DNA from: Microbacterium timonense | GTDB taxonomy: Bacteria; Actinomycetota; Actinomycetes; Actinomycetales; Microbacteriaceae | Assembly (NCBI RefSeq): GCF_900292075.1 | Contig: NZ_OLMV01000003.1 | Location: 496,001 to 560,000 of the forward strand | Reading direction: 5' to 3' | DNA length: 64,000 bases | In this document: piece by piece, positions 14,978 to 23,641 of the stretch | Position numbering within the stretch: the stretch's first letter is position 1 | How the letters are laid out: the number at the start of each line of letters is the position of its first letter | The notes under the pieces: model-generated | What the model was told of the DNA's origin: nothing | Database searches by the model: none | Seen by the model: the letters and a program-made list of their open reading frames with translations, nothing else | Translations under genes and position numbers: made by a program

Positions 14978-15421
14978 ATGGACCTGAAGCTCGAAGTCGT
15001 CGTCATCCCCGTCTCGGACGTCGATCGTTCGAAGGCGTTCTACGAAGGGCTCGGCTTCCGTCTCGACGCCGACTTCCGCTCCGAGCGCGGACTGCGCGTC
15101 GTGCAGGTGACACCGCCCGGGTCCGAGGCATCCATCATCTTCGGCGACCACCTCACGACGGCTGAGCCCGGCTCGACCCGCGGACTGCACCTCATCACGC
15201 ACGACATCGCCGCAGCGCGCGAGGAGCTCGTCGCACGCGGCGCGGAGGTCAGCGGGCTGTGGCACGACGCCGACGGCATCTTCCACTGGGCAGGCTCTGA
15301 GAACCGCGTCGCCGGTGCGCACCCGGATGCCGACAGCTACGGCACGTACGCGTCGTTCGCCGACCCCGACGGCAACGAGTGGATCCTTCAGCAGGTCGTG
15401 ACGCGGGCGCCCGGCCGCTGA
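14978..15421 (+). CDS. VOC-family (glyoxalase/bleomycin-resistance-like) protein
   Basis: A 147-residue protein with paired beta-alpha-beta-beta-beta modules. It starts LKLEVVVIPVSDVDRSKAFYEGLGFRLDADF and ends YASFADPDGNEWILQQV, the standard VOC signatures. Metal ligands would be the early Glu/His position and the final Glu in GNEW. A strong gaaggag ribosome-binding site precedes ATG 14978. Substrates range from methylglyoxal adducts to antibiotics; which applies is unknown. It heads a two-gene unit with the small downstream frame and is divergent from the ABATE regulator. Confidence 0.9.
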   Translation: MDLKLEVVVIPVSDVDRSKAFYEGLGFRLDADFRSERGLRVVQVTPPGSEASIIFGDHLTTAEPGSTRGLHLITHDIAAAREELVARGAEVSGLWHDADGIFHWAGSENRVAGAHPDADSYGTYASFADPDGNEWILQQVVTRAPGR

Positions 15422-15438
15422 TCCCGGAGCGCCCATCC

Positions 15439-15633
15439 ATGTCGAACCCGGCACCCATCCCCGACACCGAGACCTTCCTGCGCGAACTGCTCGCCCGGAC
15501 GGCCGCAGCGCACGGCGAGTACGAACGTGACCAGCTCGCATCGGTGTACGACGAGAACTGGCCCACCTGGTACGCCGCCTACATGACGCAGTTCCTCGCA
15601 GCCGGCGGCTACGTCATCGCCCGGGCCGACTGA
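15439..15633 (+). CDS. conserved-looking small protein (64 aa)
   Basis: A 64-residue soluble, acidic protein starting at ATG 15439, 17 bases after the VOC stop, so probably co-transcribed. Its sequence (ETFLRELLARTAAAHGEYERDQLASVYDENWPTWYAAYMTQFL) is helical and rich in Trp/Tyr at the C-terminal half. I do not recognise a Pfam family with confidence. Small proteins of this type are often found next to VOC genes and may bind the same metabolite; that is inference. Confidence 0.7.
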   Translation: MSNPAPIPDTETFLRELLARTAAAHGEYERDQLASVYDENWPTWYAAYMTQFLAAGGYVIARAD

Positions 15634-15664
15634 GCAGCGGCGGTGGCGTCGACGGATGCCGTGG

Positions 15665-16456
15665 TCAGTGCGCGAGCAGCTCCTCGAGCGCGTCCAGCAG
15701 CTGACTCCATCCGGGCTCGAGGCCGGCGACCGCCGCCGCGGCGTCGCCGCGCACGTCGGACACGTCGATCCGCAGGGTCAAGACGGTGCCGGCGTCCTCG
15801 GCGGTCAGCGTCACGGTGTGCCGGGCGGCGAACAGCGCCACTCCGCCGGCATCGATCGGGGCGAGCTCGAACACGAGTCGTGTCGTCGCGACCGCTTCGA
15901 CCACACGGCCGGCGGACTCGTATCGCGTGCCGTCCGGTTCCCGAAGCACGTAGCGGATCGGCGCACCTTCGTGGGGTGCGAGGTCGAGCGCCTCGACGGC
16001 GAAATGGCGTGGAGCCCACCAGCGCGCGGCGCGGCGCGGCTCCGTCCACGCGGCCCAGACGTCTGCCGCCGACGATCGCAGCCGACGCTCGAATGTGAGC
16101 GCACGTGCATCGGCGGCCGGCGGAGCCGTCGCACTCTCGCGGACGATGGCCGCCTCGTAGTCCTCGAGCGCAGCGTCGTCGGGTTCCGGAACTCCCAGGT
16201 TCGCGAAGAACGACGACAAGCCCGCCATGGTCTCGCGGTTCAGGCGGGCGACCCGCCGGCGACCCAGCTTGTGGACGCGGATGACGCCGGCGACCTCGAG
16301 CGTCTGGATGTGCTTCGTGGTCTGCGGTTGCAGCGCGCCGATTCCCGCTGCGACCTCACCGACCGTGCAGGCGCCTGCCGACAACAGCTCGACGATCCGG
16401 AAGCGGGTCGGCTCGGCGATTGCAGCGAGTGCGGGCTGGACATCCACGCGACTCAT
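15665..16456 (-). CDS. ArsR-type winged helix fused to an SRPBCC (AHSA1-like) domain
   Basis: A 263-residue fusion. Residues 1-85 form an ArsR-like winged helix (ALAAIAEPTRFRIVELLSAGACTVGEVAAGIGALQPQTTKHIQTLEVAGVIRVHKLGRRRVARLN) without the Cys metal sites of true ArsR sensors. Residues 115-260 form an AHSA1/SRPBCC ligand-binding domain (FERRLRSSAADVWAAWTEPRRAARWWAP). The SRPBCC part probably serves as a built-in effector domain. Its start overlaps the stop of the preceding SRPBCC gene by four bases. The shared operator lies upstream of that gene. Confidence 0.88.
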   Translation of the reverse strand: MSRVDVQPALAAIAEPTRFRIVELLSAGACTVGEVAAGIGALQPQTTKHIQTLEVAGVIRVHKLGRRRVARLNRETMAGLSSFFANLGVPEPDDAALEDYEAAIVRESATAPPAADARALTFERRLRSSAADVWAAWTEPRRAARWWAPRHFAVEALDLAPHEGAPIRYVLREPDGTRYESAGRVVEAVATTRLVFELAPIDAGGVALFAARHTVTLTAEDAGTVLTLRIDVSDVRGDAAAAVAGLEPGWSQLLDALEELLAH

Positions 16457-16920
16457 ACTGCGGCAACGAGTGCGGCCAGGTTGTCGAGCTCATTCGCCCG
16501 GCCGGCCAGAAGGCGCTGCGTCCACACCTCGTCATGCAGGGGCTCGACGTGCATGACGATGCGGGTCCCCTCCGACGAGGGCGACAGCTCGACGGTCGTC
16601 AGTTGCTCGTACACCTCGTGATCCGGCACGAAATCGACGACGGAGCGGTATGCGAGCCGGTGTGGCTGGTCGATTTCGGTGAAGAACTTGCGGGATACGG
16701 TGCTCAGCGGCATCCCGTACTGCTCCATGAAGGCGATCTGCTCGGGGGCGACCGCCGTCATCGTGTACGTGAGCTCCCCGCCGGGGTGGAGGTCGAGGGT
16801 GGTGACGTCGGTGCGGAAGCCGTCGGGAGCCCACCAGGATGAGATGCCTTCAGGAGTGGTCCACAGCTCCCAGACGCGTTCGGGGCTGGCGGTGACGGTG
16901 CGTTCGATGATCTCGGTCAT
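16453..16920 (-). CDS. SRPBCC (AHSA1-like) domain protein
   Basis: A 155-residue single-domain SRPBCC protein: IIERTVTASPERVWELWTTPEGISSWWAPDGF at the start, then the LHPGGELTYTM strand pair and the C-terminal helix WTQRLLAGRANELDNLAALV. The fold has a deep hydrophobic cavity for small ligands. It is first in a two-gene operon with an ArsR-SRPBCC fusion. ATG 16920 is 13 bases from a perfect 16-bp palindrome, which is likely where the ArsR partner binds. Confidence 0.88.
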   Translation of the reverse strand: MTEIIERTVTASPERVWELWTTPEGISSWWAPDGFRTDVTTLDLHPGGELTYTMTAVAPEQIAFMEQYGMPLSTVSRKFFTEIDQPHRLAYRSVVDFVPDHEVYEQLTTVELSPSSEGTRIVMHVEPLHDEVWTQRLLAGRANELDNLAALVAAV

Positions 16921-16933
16921 GCGAACACAATAT

Positions 16934-16949
16934 ATTCGTCTAGACGAAT
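16934..16949. promoter_or_regulatory. ArsR operator candidate
   Basis: ATTCGTCTAGACGAAT is a perfect, uninterrupted 16-bp palindrome, 13 bases upstream of the SRPBCC gene start. It is AT-rich at its edges in otherwise GC-rich DNA, as expected of an ArsR-type binding site overlapping a promoter. Confidence 0.7.
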
Positions 16950-17022
16950 GTGTCAAGGTTCTTTCGGCGCCTCTGAGATCGGCGCCCGCCGTCGCCTGGT
17001 TCCCGGGTGTCAGAATGAGCGC

Positions 17023-17550
17023 ATGGCCGCATCTGCCCTCGATTCCCTCCTGCATCGCCTCTCGCAGAGCGGCCTTCTCGATGACCCGGTCGCGGAAGAC
17101 GGCATCGTGCACAGTCGGGCGCGGCTGGACGGCGCGGGCGCCGATGTGAACGTGAACGTCGATCCCGAGCTGGAGGACGTCGCCGATCCCGATGTGGACG
17201 CCCTCGTCGACGCCGTCTCGCGCGTTCTCTCGATGAGCGAGCGACGGTGGGAGGCGATCGTCGACAGCGCCGCGACCGAGATCGAAGACGCGGTGGCGGA
17301 CGACGACGTGACCGAACGCGCCGATCTGCGCGCCGACATGGAAGCCAAGTCCGTCGTGGTCTTCGCCGACGCGGTGCTCCTCTCGTTCGCCGCGCCGCGG
17401 CAGTTCCCCGACTCGAGGATCCTCGTGCAGCTCGACCAGGAGTTCGAGATCGAGAACGTCGAAGTCACCGAGGACGACGGTGTGCTGACGATGGAATTCG
17501 GTTCGCTGGACGACCTGCTCGACCACATCAGCGGCCCCGGTCAGGGCTGA
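17023..17550 (+). CDS. conserved hypothetical acidic protein
   Basis: A 175-residue soluble protein, strongly acidic (many Asp/Glu, e.g. NVDPELEDVADPDVDALVDAV and [17 protein letters not shown]). It has alternating strands and a long helix in the middle, and it ends with a beta-rich segment FEIENVEVTEDDGVLTMEFGSLDDLLDHI. No membrane segment, signal or catalytic motif is visible. ATG 17023 is the first start after the palindromic region. I do not recognise its family. It converges with the penicillin-acylase gene. Confidence 0.7.
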   Translation: MAASALDSLLHRLSQSGLLDDPVAEDGIVHSRARLDGAGADVNVNVDPELEDVADPDVDALVDAVSRVLSMSERRWEAIVDSAATEIEDAVADDDVTERADLRADMEAKSVVVFADAVLLSFAAPRQFPDSRILVQLDQEFEIENVEVTEDDGVLTMEFGSLDDLLDHISGPGQG

Positions 17551-17552
17551 CG

Positions 17553-17570
17553 CCCGCGCGGGCTCGCGGG
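17553..17570. terminator. hairpin between convergent genes
   Basis: CCCGCG and CGCGGG pair around 6 bases, within 3 bases of one stop codon and 6 of the other. It lacks a T-run, but GC-rich hairpins without T-runs commonly end transcripts in actinobacteria. It could serve both directions. Confidence 0.35.
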
Positions 17571-17575
17571 AGACG

Positions 17576-20206
17576 TCAGGGTGTGAGCACGAGCGTGTCG
17601 GTCGTGGCTGCGTCGACGGCCTTCTTCGAGTAGGCCCACGGGGTCAGCTCGGCCTTCTGCCACGACTCGACCTGGTCGATGTAGTTCGTGTGGAACGCGT
17701 GGCCGCTCTCTCCGGTCAGCTGGTTCCAGCCTGACGCGTCGAAGTCCGAGAGGTCCACGATCATCCTCATCGACGGCACCGTGATCGTCGCGAAGCTCTG
17801 ACCGAGGTCCCAGCCGGTCGCGTTCACGACCGACGAGCCGCCGCCGACCGGGAACGGGCCGCGGTTGAACAGCCACTCGATCGGGGCGATGCCGGACTCG
17901 CCGAATGTGCCGCTGCGCAAGGGCAGCGCGTGCAGGCTCCCCCAGTTCCAGCGGGCCGGGTTGTCGCCCTGGGCGTCGGCGAGGCGCTTGTACGCATCGA
18001 TCGCGGAGCGTTCCAGCATGTCGGACCTGCCCGAGACACCCAGTTCCTCGTTGCTCCACCACGGGGAGTCCCCGTCATCCAGCAGCGAATCGAGCACGAG
18101 GAACAGACGGCCCTGGCCGCTCATCGGAGCGGGGTGGTCGCGTCCCTCCACGAACACGTTCCGGGCGAGGGTGTCCCACAGCACGTTCGCGTAGGCGGCG
18201 GCTGCCGAGTCGGCGCTGTTCTGCGCATCCCATTGCTGCAGGAGCTCGAGAGCGGCATCCGTGTCGTCGTCCCCGGTGCTCACATCCGCGTACGCCGCGG
18301 TGAGCCGCATGCCGATGAAGGAGTAGTTGTCGGCCTGGATGGCGTTGAGGTCGGCGGCGGTGACGGGGCCTTTCGCGACGGCGCGCTGGATCAGCTCGTC
18401 GATCCGCGCAGCGCGCCACCCGTAGTCCCAGTCCCGCGTGAGCTGATACGTGTAGTCCTGGCCGACGATCGCGTTGTTCGCCGTGACGATGTAGCCCTCG
18501 GCGGGGTTGTACGACACCGGCAGTTCTTCGAAGGGAATGTACCCCTGCCATGCGTAGGCCGAGTCCCAGCCGGGCTGCGGCATCGATCCGTCTCCCGCCC
18601 CGCGGATGGGAAGGCGGCCGGGCGTCTGATACCCGATGTTCCCGTCGACGTCGGCGTAGACGAGGTTCTGCGCCGGTACGTCGAAGAGCGACGCGGCTCG
18701 GCGGAAGTCGTCGAAGTCATCGGCGGTGTTCAGTGCGAAGATCGCGGATGCCGTGGTCCCAGGTTCCAGAGCCGTCCACCGCAGGCTGACCGCGTAGTCC
18801 CCTTCCGGTGCCGCGGAGGGTTCGACGACCGTCCCTGCCGTGCCCGTGAAGGGATCGTTCGCGATCGCGGTGAAGTCGTCGGTCAGGCCCGAGACGATCG
18901 GCCCGTTGACCGTCGATCGCACCTCCAGCTCGACATCCTCGCCACCGGCGACCTTGAACGTCTCGGTGCGGGTCTCGAGTGGCACCAGCGCGCCGTCGTA
19001 CCAGTACGAGTCGCCGTCGATCTTCTCCAGATACAGGTCGGTGACGTCGGTGGTGAGGTTGGTCAGGCCCCACGCGATGCGGTCGTTGTGGCCGATGATG
19101 ACACCGGGAAGGCCTGAGAAGCTGAACCCCGCGACGTCGAACGGGCAGTCGTCCGTGACGGTCGCGCAGCGCAGCTGGATCTGGTGCCAGACACTGGGCA
19201 GCGACGCGCCGAGGTGCGGATCGTTCGCGAGGAGCGGCATCCCGCTCTCGGTCAGGTTGCCCGAGACCACCCAGGAGTTGGAGCCGATGCCCTCGCCCGC
19301 ATCGCCCACGAGCTCACCGACGGCCTCGATCACGTCGTCGACCTCGGTCCACTCGATGGCGGACGTGTCGGTGCCGCCGGCATCGGCCTCCGCGTCGCCG
19401 GATCCCTCCCCGGAACCGTCGTCGGGCGCCGTGCCGAGCGCGGGCACCGACGAGATCTTGGGCACGATCACCGGGTTCCGGTCGAACGGGTAGCCAGGGT
19501 ACAGCTCGTCGATCTCGGCCTGACTGAAGTCCGGGGCGATCACGGCGCGCTCCGTCTCGGACTCGATGTTGCTGCGCAGATCCCAGGCCATCGCCTTGAG
19601 CCAGGCCACCGAATCCGCCGGTGTCCACGGCTCGATCTCGTAGTCCGCGTTCTGCAGGCCGAGCACCGCGTACTCGAACGAGGCGTCGGCCCCCTGGTGG
19701 TCGGCGAGGTACGCGTTGACGCCGTCGGCGTAGGCCTCGTAGTAGCCGCGATCGGTCTCGTCGAGCGCATCGACCTCCTGCTCGGCGATGTCGTGCCAGC
19801 CCAGCGTGCGCAGGAACTTGTCCGTCCCGAGCTGCGACTCTCCGAACAACTCCGACAGCCGCCCGCTCGTCACATGCCGCCGGAAGTCCATCTCCCAGAA
19901 GCGGTCCTGCGCATGGACATAACCCTGCGCGAAGAACAGGTCGTGCGACGATTCCGCCGTGATGGTGGGGATGCCGAGCACGTCGCGCTGCACGGTGACC
20001 TCGTCCTCGAGCCCCGGGACCTGGACCTCGCCGTTCAGCTGGGGGAACGAGCGCTGGGCGGTATAGGTGACGAAGCCGACTCCGATCAGCGCCAGCACCA
20101 CGATGCCGGCCACGACGCTGAACAACGCGATGCCGATCGTCCGCCCCACGGAGCGGCGCGGTGCGGCTTCGTCGGCGCCGTTGGCGGACGGGTCTGGCTT
20201 CGACAT
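17576..20206 (-). CDS. penicillin acylase family protein (membrane-anchored Ntn hydrolase)
   Basis: An 876-residue Ntn-hydrolase precursor. Residues 24-46 are a signal-anchor or signal peptide. The alpha part (AQGYVHAQDRFWEMDFRRHVTSGRLSELFGE) is classic for the family. Autocleavage should occur before Ser 309 in GSNSW (residues 308-312), leaving that Ser as the N-terminal nucleophile of the beta chain; a Gly/Asp/Glu-rich linker (DDGSGEGSGDAEADAGG, 262-278) just before it resembles a spacer peptide. Downstream are NDPHLGASLPSVWHQIQL and the oxyanion Asn region. Relatives hydrolyse beta-lactams or acyl-homoserine lactones; which substrate applies here is unknown. Confidence 0.92.
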   Translation of the reverse strand: MSKPDPSANGADEAAPRRSVGRTIGIALFSVVAGIVVLALIGVGFVTYTAQRSFPQLNGEVQVPGLEDEVTVQRDVLGIPTITAESSHDLFFAQGYVHAQDRFWEMDFRRHVTSGRLSELFGESQLGTDKFLRTLGWHDIAEQEVDALDETDRGYYEAYADGVNAYLADHQGADASFEYAVLGLQNADYEIEPWTPADSVAWLKAMAWDLRSNIESETERAVIAPDFSQAEIDELYPGYPFDRNPVIVPKISSVPALGTAPDDGSGEGSGDAEADAGGTDTSAIEWTEVDDVIEAVGELVGDAGEGIGSNSWVVSGNLTESGMPLLANDPHLGASLPSVWHQIQLRCATVTDDCPFDVAGFSFSGLPGVIIGHNDRIAWGLTNLTTDVTDLYLEKIDGDSYWYDGALVPLETRTETFKVAGGEDVELEVRSTVNGPIVSGLTDDFTAIANDPFTGTAGTVVEPSAAPEGDYAVSLRWTALEPGTTASAIFALNTADDFDDFRRAASLFDVPAQNLVYADVDGNIGYQTPGRLPIRGAGDGSMPQPGWDSAYAWQGYIPFEELPVSYNPAEGYIVTANNAIVGQDYTYQLTRDWDYGWRAARIDELIQRAVAKGPVTAADLNAIQADNYSFIGMRLTAAYADVSTGDDDTDAALELLQQWDAQNSADSAAAAYANVLWDTLARNVFVEGRDHPAPMSGQGRLFLVLDSLLDDGDSPWWSNEELGVSGRSDMLERSAIDAYKRLADAQGDNPARWNWGSLHALPLRSGTFGESGIAPIEWLFNRGPFPVGGGSSVVNATGWDLGQSFATITVPSMRMIVDLSDFDASGWNQLTGESGHAFHTNYIDQVESWQKAELTPWAYSKKAVDAATTDTLVLTP

Positions 20207-20356
20207 TGAAGGTCCTTCCGGGCGGGGACGGAGAAACGCGGTGTCGGGCGACGCGAAACCCGGTGCCGCCGCGTTCGGGTCGCAGGGGCACCGCCTCGCA
20301 TGCTAGCCCCGACTGACCGTCGGCGCCGAATCGCGTTCGCTTTTGCCGCCGGCGGA

Positions 20357-22168
20357 TCAGCCGATGACGCTCGGCTGCAGGTCCCGCAGCGTGCGGAAGT
20401 GCGTCATGCGGGTCACGCCGATCGCCGCGACGATGCCTGCGCCGACGAGCCAGGTCGCCAGCACGGCGAGATCGAGCCACACCCGGTCGACGGTCCCGCC
20501 GTACATGACCTGTCGCATGGCGTCGACCACGTAGCCCATCGGCAGCACGTGATGCAACGCCGCGAGCGGTGCCGGCAGCGTCTGCCACGGGAAGGTGCCG
20601 CCCGCGGTGACGAGCTGCAACACCATCAGCACGAGACCGAGGAACTGTCCTACGGACCCGAGCCACACGTTCAGCGCGAGCACGATCGCCGCATACGTGG
20701 CGCTGGCGAGGAGCAGGATGCCGAGCGTCGCGAGCGGGTGCGCGAACGAGAAGCCGAGCGCCAGGGCGAGCACGCCGAACAGTCCCACCATCTGCACGCC
20801 ACCCAGGAGCGCGGGCGTGGCCCATCCGGCGAGCGTGATGCGGATCGGCGAATGCAGGGCGGTCACTGCGCGCTTGGAGACCGGCTTGACGATCAGGAAG
20901 AGCGCGTAGATGCCGATCCACCCGGCCAGCGCCGCGAAGAAGGGCGCCAGCCCCGCGCCGTAGTTCTGCGCCTGGGTCAGCGATGAGCGCTCGGTCTCGA
21001 CGGGGGCCGCGAGCGTGTCGGCCTGCGCCTGACGCGTCGCCGCGTCGAACGACGGCAGCTGGGCGGCGCCGGCGGCAAGCCCGTCGCGCAGCTGGGTGGC
21101 GCCGTCCTCGAGCCGGGTCAGCCCGGAGTCGAGTGATGCGGCGCCCGTGTGCAGCTGCGACGCGCCGTCGGCGGCCGTCGCCGCTCCGGCCGAGACCGCG
21201 GCAGCACCGGCCGCGACTTGGTGGGCACCCTCGTCGAGCTGATCGATCTGCGAGACCGCCCCCTGCACGCGCTGGTCCACCGCCGCGAGCTGCTCGCCGA
21301 CCGGATCCAGTGCCGTCAGGACCTCGTCGATCTGCGATTGGTCGAGCCCGGCCGCGGCCAGCCGCGCCCCAAGATCGGTGCGCGCCTGCGGCAGGGAGGC
21401 GATGGCTCCCGCGGATGCCGCGCCCACCCGGTCGGCGACGGCATCCAGTTGCGCGGTCCCCGCCGCCACCTGGTCGGCGCCGTCGGCGAGCTGCGTGGCA
21501 CCGTCACGCAGCTGCGCCGTGCCGTCGGCGAGCTGAGCGGCGCCGTCGGTCAACTGCGCCGCGCCGTCACCGGCCTGCGCGAGCCCGTCGGCCAGCTGCG
21601 AAGCCCCTGCCGCAGCATCCGTCAGCTGCACGCGGATGGTGTCGAGGGCGTCGAGCATCGTCAGCCCGGCCTCGGCGACCACCTTCCGGGTGACGCTCGC
21701 CTGGATGCGCTCGACGGCCTGCGTTCCGATGGTGGAGGCGAGGTAGTTGTTGGCGTCGCTCGTGTGCAGCACGATGTCGGCGGTGCGCGGCTGCGCCGTG
21801 GTGATGGACGCGATGGATGCCGTGAAATCGGCCGGCAGTTCGACGGCGAAGTCGTACAAACCCTCGTCCAGCCCCGCATCCGCCTCGGCGGCCGTCGTCC
21901 GGTGCCAATCGAAAGAGCCGTCCTCGATGAGCTGCTGCGCCACCTCGTCGCCGAGGTTGCGCTCGGTACCGTTCAGCTCCGCGCCGGTGTCGGCCACGAT
22001 GAGGGCGACCGGCACCTGGTCGAGCTGGCCGTACGGGTCGCGGTTCGCCCACAGGTAGAGCCCGCCGTAGAGGATGGGCACCGCCATCAGCGCGATGAGG
22101 GCGATGAGGGACATGCGGGTCGACGTCAGGCGGCGGAGCTCTGCGAGGACCATCTGCGGGACCTTCAT
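20357..22168 (-). CDS. YhgE/Pip-family membrane protein (ABC-2-type permease-like)
   Basis: A 603-residue protein with one N-terminal membrane helix (SLIALIALMAVPILYGGLYLW), a long external region, and about five C-terminal helices ending near VTRMTHFRTLRDLQPSVIG. The outer part has an Ala/Gly-rich coiled region with recurring QLADGA/QLRDGA/AAQL units (about 200-420), the hallmark of YhgE/Pip proteins that include phage-infection protein Pip. It overlaps the upstream ABC-like gene by four bases (ATGA), so the two are co-translated. It probably exports a small molecule or peptide, but the substrate is not known. Confidence 0.9.
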   Translation of the reverse strand: MKVPQMVLAELRRLTSTRMSLIALIALMAVPILYGGLYLWANRDPYGQLDQVPVALIVADTGAELNGTERNLGDEVAQQLIEDGSFDWHRTTAAEADAGLDEGLYDFAVELPADFTASIASITTAQPRTADIVLHTSDANNYLASTIGTQAVERIQASVTRKVVAEAGLTMLDALDTIRVQLTDAAAGASQLADGLAQAGDGAAQLTDGAAQLADGTAQLRDGATQLADGADQVAAGTAQLDAVADRVGAASAGAIASLPQARTDLGARLAAAGLDQSQIDEVLTALDPVGEQLAAVDQRVQGAVSQIDQLDEGAHQVAAGAAAVSAGAATAADGASQLHTGAASLDSGLTRLEDGATQLRDGLAAGAAQLPSFDAATRQAQADTLAAPVETERSSLTQAQNYGAGLAPFFAALAGWIGIYALFLIVKPVSKRAVTALHSPIRITLAGWATPALLGGVQMVGLFGVLALALGFSFAHPLATLGILLLASATYAAIVLALNVWLGSVGQFLGLVLMVLQLVTAGGTFPWQTLPAPLAALHHVLPMGYVVDAMRQVMYGGTVDRVWLDLAVLATWLVGAGIVAAIGVTRMTHFRTLRDLQPSVIG

Positions 22169-22989
22169 ACCCGGCCGCCTCTCGTCCGCGTCGTCATCCG
22201 CCGCAGCCGCGGCCCCCGGTTCCCGGTCGTTGAGCGAGCGGATGCGCCTTTCCCGGTCGTTGAGCGAGCGGATGCGCCTTTCCCGGTCGTTGAGCGAGCG
22301 GATGCGCCTTTCCCGGTCGTTGAGCGAGCGGAGCGAGACGAAACGCCTCGAGCTTCCCCCACCGCCTTGCGCCCCTCTTCCCGCGCTCGTCCCGCTGCCG
22401 GCGAACCACCCAGCGCCGATCGCGACGCCTCCCCGGCGATCACGAGCACCGCGAACCCCCGCTCGGCGAAGTCCCGCGCCGTGCGCCACCACGCGCCCGG
22501 CTCACCACCGTGCCGATCCGGCGAGACCAGGACGAGCCCGTCGACGCCCTGCCGCAGCACGGCCAGCTCGCACAGCGCCCGGATGCGCTCGCCAGGCTCG
22601 ACGTTCGCAACCGGCAGCGACGCGGCATCCGCGAGACGATTCTCGGTGAGCCAGCGGCGCACCGCCAGCGGGTCGGATCGCCGCCCGGCGAACATCAGCT
22701 CTTCGGCTGCCACGCCCGCGAGGGTGACGTTCGGCTCGGGCTCGGAGACGTCGGGCGCATCGACGAGCGCGACGCGTCGCCGAAGCATGGAGGCCGAGAC
22801 CTCGCCGTCGATCAGCACCCGCCCGGTGTCGGGCCGCATGCGTCCCGAGGCGATGAGCCCCAGGACGGTGGGCCGCTGCGCGGTCTCGGCTGTCACGAGG
22901 CTGACGCGACCCGACTCGTACGAGGCCGACGTGACCGGCAGGGCGTGTTCCCGGCGACCCTTGCCCGCGGCATCCAGCTCGACCTTCAT
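22165..22989 (-). CDS. ABC-ATPase-like protein with degenerate Walker A and a repeat-encoded tail
   Basis: A 274-residue protein. Residues 28-70 follow the ABC layout (SLVTAETAQRPTVLGLIASGRMRPDTGRVLIDGE), but the phosphate-binding GxxGxGKS/T loop is gone and reads TAETAQRPT. No clear signature motif LSGGQ is seen either; the aspartate-strand remnant may be LVLVSPDRHGG. It may act as a non-hydrolysing partner of the Pip-type permease with which it overlaps. Residues from about 215 encode four copies of RSTTGKGASA because family B repeats occupy 22221-22345 in frame. The tail is therefore repeat-derived, with unlikely function. Confidence 0.7.
   Translation of the reverse strand: MKVELDAAGKGRREHALPVTSASYESGRVSLVTAETAQRPTVLGLIASGRMRPDTGRVLIDGEVSASMLRRRVALVDAPDVSEPEPNVTLAGVAAEELMFAGRRSDPLAVRRWLTENRLADAASLPVANVEPGERIRALCELAVLRQGVDGLVLVSPDRHGGEPGAWWRTARDFAERGFAVLVIAGEASRSALGGSPAAGRAREEGRKAVGEARGVSSRSARSTTGKGASARSTTGKGASARSTTGKGASARSTTGNRGPRLRRMTTRTRGGRV
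22221..22345. repeat. family B repeat, tandem 30-bp array inside a gene
   Basis: Three exact 30-base units beginning tcccggtcgttgagcgagcg start at 22221, 22251 and 22281. A fourth at 22311 continues into gagcgagacgaaacg instead of gatgcgccttt. Since 30 is divisible by three, each unit adds ten in-frame residues to the overlapping ABC-like gene. Confidence 0.95.
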
Positions 22990-23630
22990 TCGCTCGCCGC
23001 CTCGTCCGCGCCGGTGAGCAGGTCGGGGTGCGCGTCGAGCACGTCAGCCGTCTCGCGCCACGACAGCCCGGCGATGCTGAGGACGGCCCGCACGGCGAGA
23101 CCCTGCGCGTCGGGCGACGACGCGTCGACCCGGGTGATGACCGTGCGCGCGGTCTCTTCCACGAGACGGGCGAGCGTGGGGGCGGCCACATCGGTCCGGA
23201 GCACCTCGCCGTCCTGTCCTTCCCGGACGATCCGGACCACCGCGCGCCGCAGCGGTGCGAGCGCCGCCGCGGTCTCCTCCAGGTGAGCGTCGTCCAGGGC
23301 GATGGCGGCCAGCACCTGCACGTGCGCCGCCTCGCGCCAGAGCCGAGCTGCCAGGCGCGCAAGCGCCACGCGCGGGTCGGGGTCGTCGATCCCGGCGGCG
23401 ACGGCGTTGAACCTCTGCGCTCCCTCAGCGACCAGCTCGCGGATCAGCGCGTCGCGGTCGTCGAAGTGGCCGTAGAGGGCCCGACGCGACAATCCGGCCT
23501 GTCGGGCGATCGCGTCCACCGACGCGCGGGGATCATGCGCCAGCGCGACGTGCGCCGCCGCGATGATCCCCGCGCGGTTCTGCAGGGCGTCCCGCCGCGG
23601 GCGACGGGCCGCATCAGGTACGGAAGCCAT
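22986..23630 (-). CDS. TetR-family transcriptional regulator
   Basis: A 214-residue TetR regulator with the DNA-binding helices at about 15-65 (LQNRAGIIAAAHVALAHDPRASVDAIARQAGLSRRALYGHFDDRDALIRELV) and a helical ligand domain. It is the first gene of a three-gene unit with the ABC-like protein and the Pip-type permease, each overlapping by four bases. A 30-base palindrome 12 bases upstream of its ATG is the obvious operator. The unit is therefore probably an inducible efflux system. Confidence 0.9.
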   Translation of the reverse strand: MASVPDAARRPRRDALQNRAGIIAAAHVALAHDPRASVDAIARQAGLSRRALYGHFDDRDALIRELVAEGAQRFNAVAAGIDDPDPRVALARLAARLWREAAHVQVLAAIALDDAHLEETAAALAPLRRAVVRIVREGQDGEVLRTDVAAPTLARLVEETARTVITRVDASSPDAQGLAVRAVLSIAGLSWRETADVLDAHPDLLTGADEAASE

Positions 23631-23641
23631 GCCTCCATCGT

